Assembly (NCBI RefSeq): GCF_024170465.1
Contig: NZ_JALJYF010000001.1
Coordinates: forward strand, 372,001 to 436,000
Direction: 5' to 3'
DNA length: 64,000 bases
Source of the DNA: Natronospira proteinivora
Lineage (GTDB): Bacteria > Pseudomonadota > Gammaproteobacteria > Natronospirales > Natronospiraceae
How positions within the stretch are numbered: the first letter of the stretch is position 1; the number at the start of each line of letters is the position of its first letter. Positions 62,094-64,000 of the stretch are shown piece after piece. Made by a program: the position numbers and the translations under genes. The notes below the pieces were generated by a model. That model had not been told where the DNA came from. It worked only from the letters and a program-made list of their open reading frames with translations, and searched no databases.

Positions 62094-63080
62094 ATGGAAG
62101 GTGCTGAACGCGCTGCGGTATTGCTCATGAGCCTGGGCGAGAATGAGGCCGCCCAGGTGATGAAGCACATGAATGCCCGGGAGGTGCAGAAGGTGGGTGC
62201 GGCCATGGCCACGCTCAGCAACATCAGCACCGAACAGGCCAGCAGTGTGCTGGATGATTTCATCGAGGAGGCCGGTGAACAGACCTCCCTGGGCGTGGGG
62301 GCGGATGAATATCTGCGCAAGACCCTGATCAGCGCTCTGGGTGAGGACAAGGCCAACAGCCTCATGGACCGCATCGTGGTGGGGGGCAGCACCAAGGGCC
62401 TGGATGCCCTGAAATGGATGGATGCACGGGCCGTGGCTGAAGTGATCCGCCTGGAACATCCCCAGATCATTGCCATTGTCCTGTCCCATCTGGACAGTGA
62501 TCAAGCGGCAGAAGTCCTGGGCCAGCTTTCCGACCGGATTCGTCCCGATGTAATCATGCGGATTGCCACCCTGGACGGTATTCAGCCGTCAGCCATAAAG
62601 GAACTGGACGCCATCATGGAGAAGCAGTTCTCCGGCAATTCCAATATCAAATCCTCCGAGGTGGGCGGCGCCAAGGTGGCCGCCGACATGCTTAACTATC
62701 TGGACAGCAGTGATGAGGAAACCATCATGGAAATGGTCCGTGAGCATGATGAAGTGCTCGGCGATCGAATCCAGGAGTTGATGTTCGTGTTCGACAACCT
62801 GTCCGATATTGACGACCGGGGGATTCAGCAACTGCTGCGGGAAGTGGCCTCCGATCAGCTCAGCACGGCCATGAAAGGGGCCTCGCCGGAGGTTCAGGAC
62901 AAGATCTATCGCAATATGTCCCGCCGGGCCTCCGAGATGCTCAAGGAAGACATCGAGGCCATGGGCCCGGTGAAACTGAGTGATGTGGAATCCGCCCAGA
63001 AGGAGATTCTCGCCACCGCCCGGGCCATGGCCGATTCCGGCCGCATCAGCCTGGGTGGCAAGGGAGACGAATATGTCTGA
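62094..63080 (+). CDS. fliG: flagellar motor switch protein FliG
   Basis: 328 residues from ATG with GAGG ten bases upstream; a GTG at 62085 is too close to that site. N-terminal FliF-binding domain (AERAAVLLMSLGENEAAQVMKHM), middle EHPQIIAIVLSHLDSDQAAEVL domain and C-terminal torque domain with the charged helix (MFVFDNLSDIDDRGIQQLLREVASDQLSTAMKGA). 18 bases after fliF. Confidence 0.96.
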   Translation: MEGAERAAVLLMSLGENEAAQVMKHMNAREVQKVGAAMATLSNISTEQASSVLDDFIEEAGEQTSLGVGADEYLRKTLISALGEDKANSLMDRIVVGGSTKGLDALKWMDARAVAEVIRLEHPQIIAIVLSHLDSDQAAEVLGQLSDRIRPDVIMRIATLDGIQPSAIKELDAIMEKQFSGNSNIKSSEVGGAKVAADMLNYLDSSDEETIMEMVREHDEVLGDRIQELMFVFDNLSDIDDRGIQQLLREVASDQLSTAMKGASPEVQDKIYRNMSRRASEMLKEDIEAMGPVKLSDVESAQKEILATARAMADSGRISLGGKGDEYV

Positions 63081-63891
63081 GGGCGAGCAATGGCGGCGCT
63101 GGGAGGCCCCAACGGTGGGCGAGCGGCGCTCGCCTCGTCCAAGCCCGCGCAAGCCCACCTCCGGCAAGGGTGACTCCGCCAAGCCGGCCTCCCGCTCAGG
63201 GGATGACAAGCAGCCGGTCACGGCGGCGGAAATCGAGACTATTCAGGAGGCGGCCTATCGGGAAGCCTATGAGAAGGGCTATCAGGAAGGTTATGACAGT
63301 GGTGAAGCCGAGGTCCGGCGCCGCGCCGAAGAAGTCAGCGCCATACTCAATGCCCTCACCGAGCCACTGGACGCCGTGGATCGGGAAGTGGAGCAGGAAC
63401 TCAGCGACTTGGTCTGCGTTGTCGCCCGGCAGCTGATCCGTCGTGAGTTGCGTACTGACCCCGGCCAGATCGTGGCAGTGGTACGGGAAGCCGTCAAGGC
63501 CCTGCCCAGCGGTGACCGTCAGGTTCGGGTTCAGCTGAATCCGGAGGATGCGGCACTGATTCGGGAGCTTACCGGCCCCAGCAAGGATACTCGCTGGGAA
63601 CTGGCGGAAGATCCCAGCCTGAGTCGCGGGGGTTGCATTGTCTCGGACCGTAATTCCCGCGTGGATGTTCGCCTTGAACACCAGGTGGGTCGTGTATTGG
63701 CGGCCATGCTGGGTGAAGAACGCGAGGCCCCGGAGGAGCTGGGTGAATTGGCCCAGGCTGATACCTCGCCCGAGCGCCGCGAACCGGGACCTGAAGCGGA
63801 TGACAGGCCCCATGACCTGGAGGATGATGGGGGCAAGGCCGGATCACCGTCGGCAGTCGCCGGGGAGGACCGGGATGAGCCTGAGCAGTGA
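63073..63891 (+). CDS. fliH: flagellar assembly protein FliH
   Basis: 272 residues from an ATG overlapping the fliG end by eight bases. Charged, disordered N-terminus, the Gly-spaced helix AYREAYEKGYQEGYDSGEAEVRRR (GxxxG repeats) and the C-terminal domain (VCVVARQLIRRELRTDPGQIVAVVREAVKAL, GGCIVSDRNSRVDVRLEHQ). Acidic C-terminal tail of about 50 residues is longer than usual. Regulates the FliI ATPase. Confidence 0.93.
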   Translation: MSEGEQWRRWEAPTVGERRSPRPSPRKPTSGKGDSAKPASRSGDDKQPVTAAEIETIQEAAYREAYEKGYQEGYDSGEAEVRRRAEEVSAILNALTEPLDAVDREVEQELSDLVCVVARQLIRRELRTDPGQIVAVVREAVKALPSGDRQVRVQLNPEDAALIRELTGPSKDTRWELAEDPSLSRGGCIVSDRNSRVDVRLEHQVGRVLAAMLGEEREAPEELGELAQADTSPERREPGPEADDRPHDLEDDGGKAGSPSAVAGEDRDEPEQ

Positions 63892-64000
63892 ATCCATACA
63901 AGCCGGCCGGCGCTCCCGCTGGTTGGGACGGTTGGCCCGCTATCAGGAACGGCTTTCCCGGCATGACAACGGCCCCATGGTGGAAGGGCTGCTGCGGCGG
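63875..64000 (+). CDS. fliI: flagellum-specific ATPase FliI, N-terminal fragment cut by the window
   Basis: Only the first 42 codons are present: an Arg-rich N-terminal helix (SRWLGRLARYQERLSRHDN) that in the family contacts FliH. The ATG lies 17 bases inside fliH. Assignment rests on position after fliH and the N-terminal character; the Walker motifs lie beyond the edge. Confidence 0.75.
   Translation, partial: MSLSSESIQAGRRSRWLGRLARYQERLSRHDNGPMVEGLLRR

Overview
The window is chromosomal DNA from a motile gammaproteobacterium. The grounds are the gene orders ybgC-tolQRAB-pal-cpoB-queE-queC and yebC-ruvCAB, a sucAB-lpd cluster, and a polar-type flagellar regulon with FleQ/FleSR, sigma54 and sigma28 promoters of the Pseudomonas/Vibrio kind. 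Exported and cytoplasmic proteins are rich in Asp/Glu (Pal, TolA, FliD, flagellin), which hints at a halophilic or haloalkaliphilic lineage such as the Ectothiorhodospiraceae; that is inference, and no species call is made. Coding is dense and GC-rich throughout, and I see no transposase, prophage, plasmid or CRISPR.

Layout. 1-5.2 kb: a membrane/flavoprotein fusion, an outer-membrane-like protein, a small acidic protein, a truncated trmH remnant, yjbQ, a thioesterase, an acetyltransferase and tRNA-Ala(CGC). 5.4-11.2 kb: a soluble globin-coupled chemotaxis transducer, a soluble PAS histidine kinase with a NarL-type regulator and a perfect 30-bp palindrome upstream, a beta-propeller lipoprotein and tRNA-Arg(CCT). 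11.5-17.4 kb: sucA-sucB-lpd, the 2-oxoglutarate dehydrogenase complex. 17.4-22.4 kb: a lipoprotein polysaccharide deacetylase, a Bax-type glucosaminidase, relA and a YfaZ-type outer membrane protein. 22.4-32.3 kb: yebC, Holliday-junction genes ruvCAB, the Tol-Pal envelope system, queuosine genes queE/queC and tRNA-Lys(TTT). 32.3-33.5 kb: two tandem paralogous small secreted proteins of unknown function.

33.7-64 kb is a flagellar island cut by the right edge. Leftward: flgA, flgM, flgN, a YcgR/PilZ protein and an EAL-HDOD protein. Rightward: flgBCDEFGHIJKL, flagellin, flaG, fliD, fliS, a FliT-like protein and an atypical PilZ-like protein; then a leftward TPR-sulfotransferase, and rightward fleQ, fleSR, fliEFGH and the start of fliI. 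The sequence shows the cascade directly: sigma54 (-24/-12) elements precede flgA, flgB, flgG, fleS, fliE and, more weakly, the sulfotransferase, while sigma28 elements precede flgM and flagellin. FleQ would drive the sigma54 class, FleSR the later rod/ring/hook genes, and FlgM release the sigma28 class. Three candidate c-di-GMP-related proteins lie inside the island.

The most noteworthy items are the sulfotransferase wired into the flagellar locus, the array of back-to-back hairpins with a REP-like palindrome upstream of flagellin, the perfect palindrome at the histidine kinase promoter, the paired four-cysteine secreted proteins, the lysine-rich tail on SucA, and the broken trmH.
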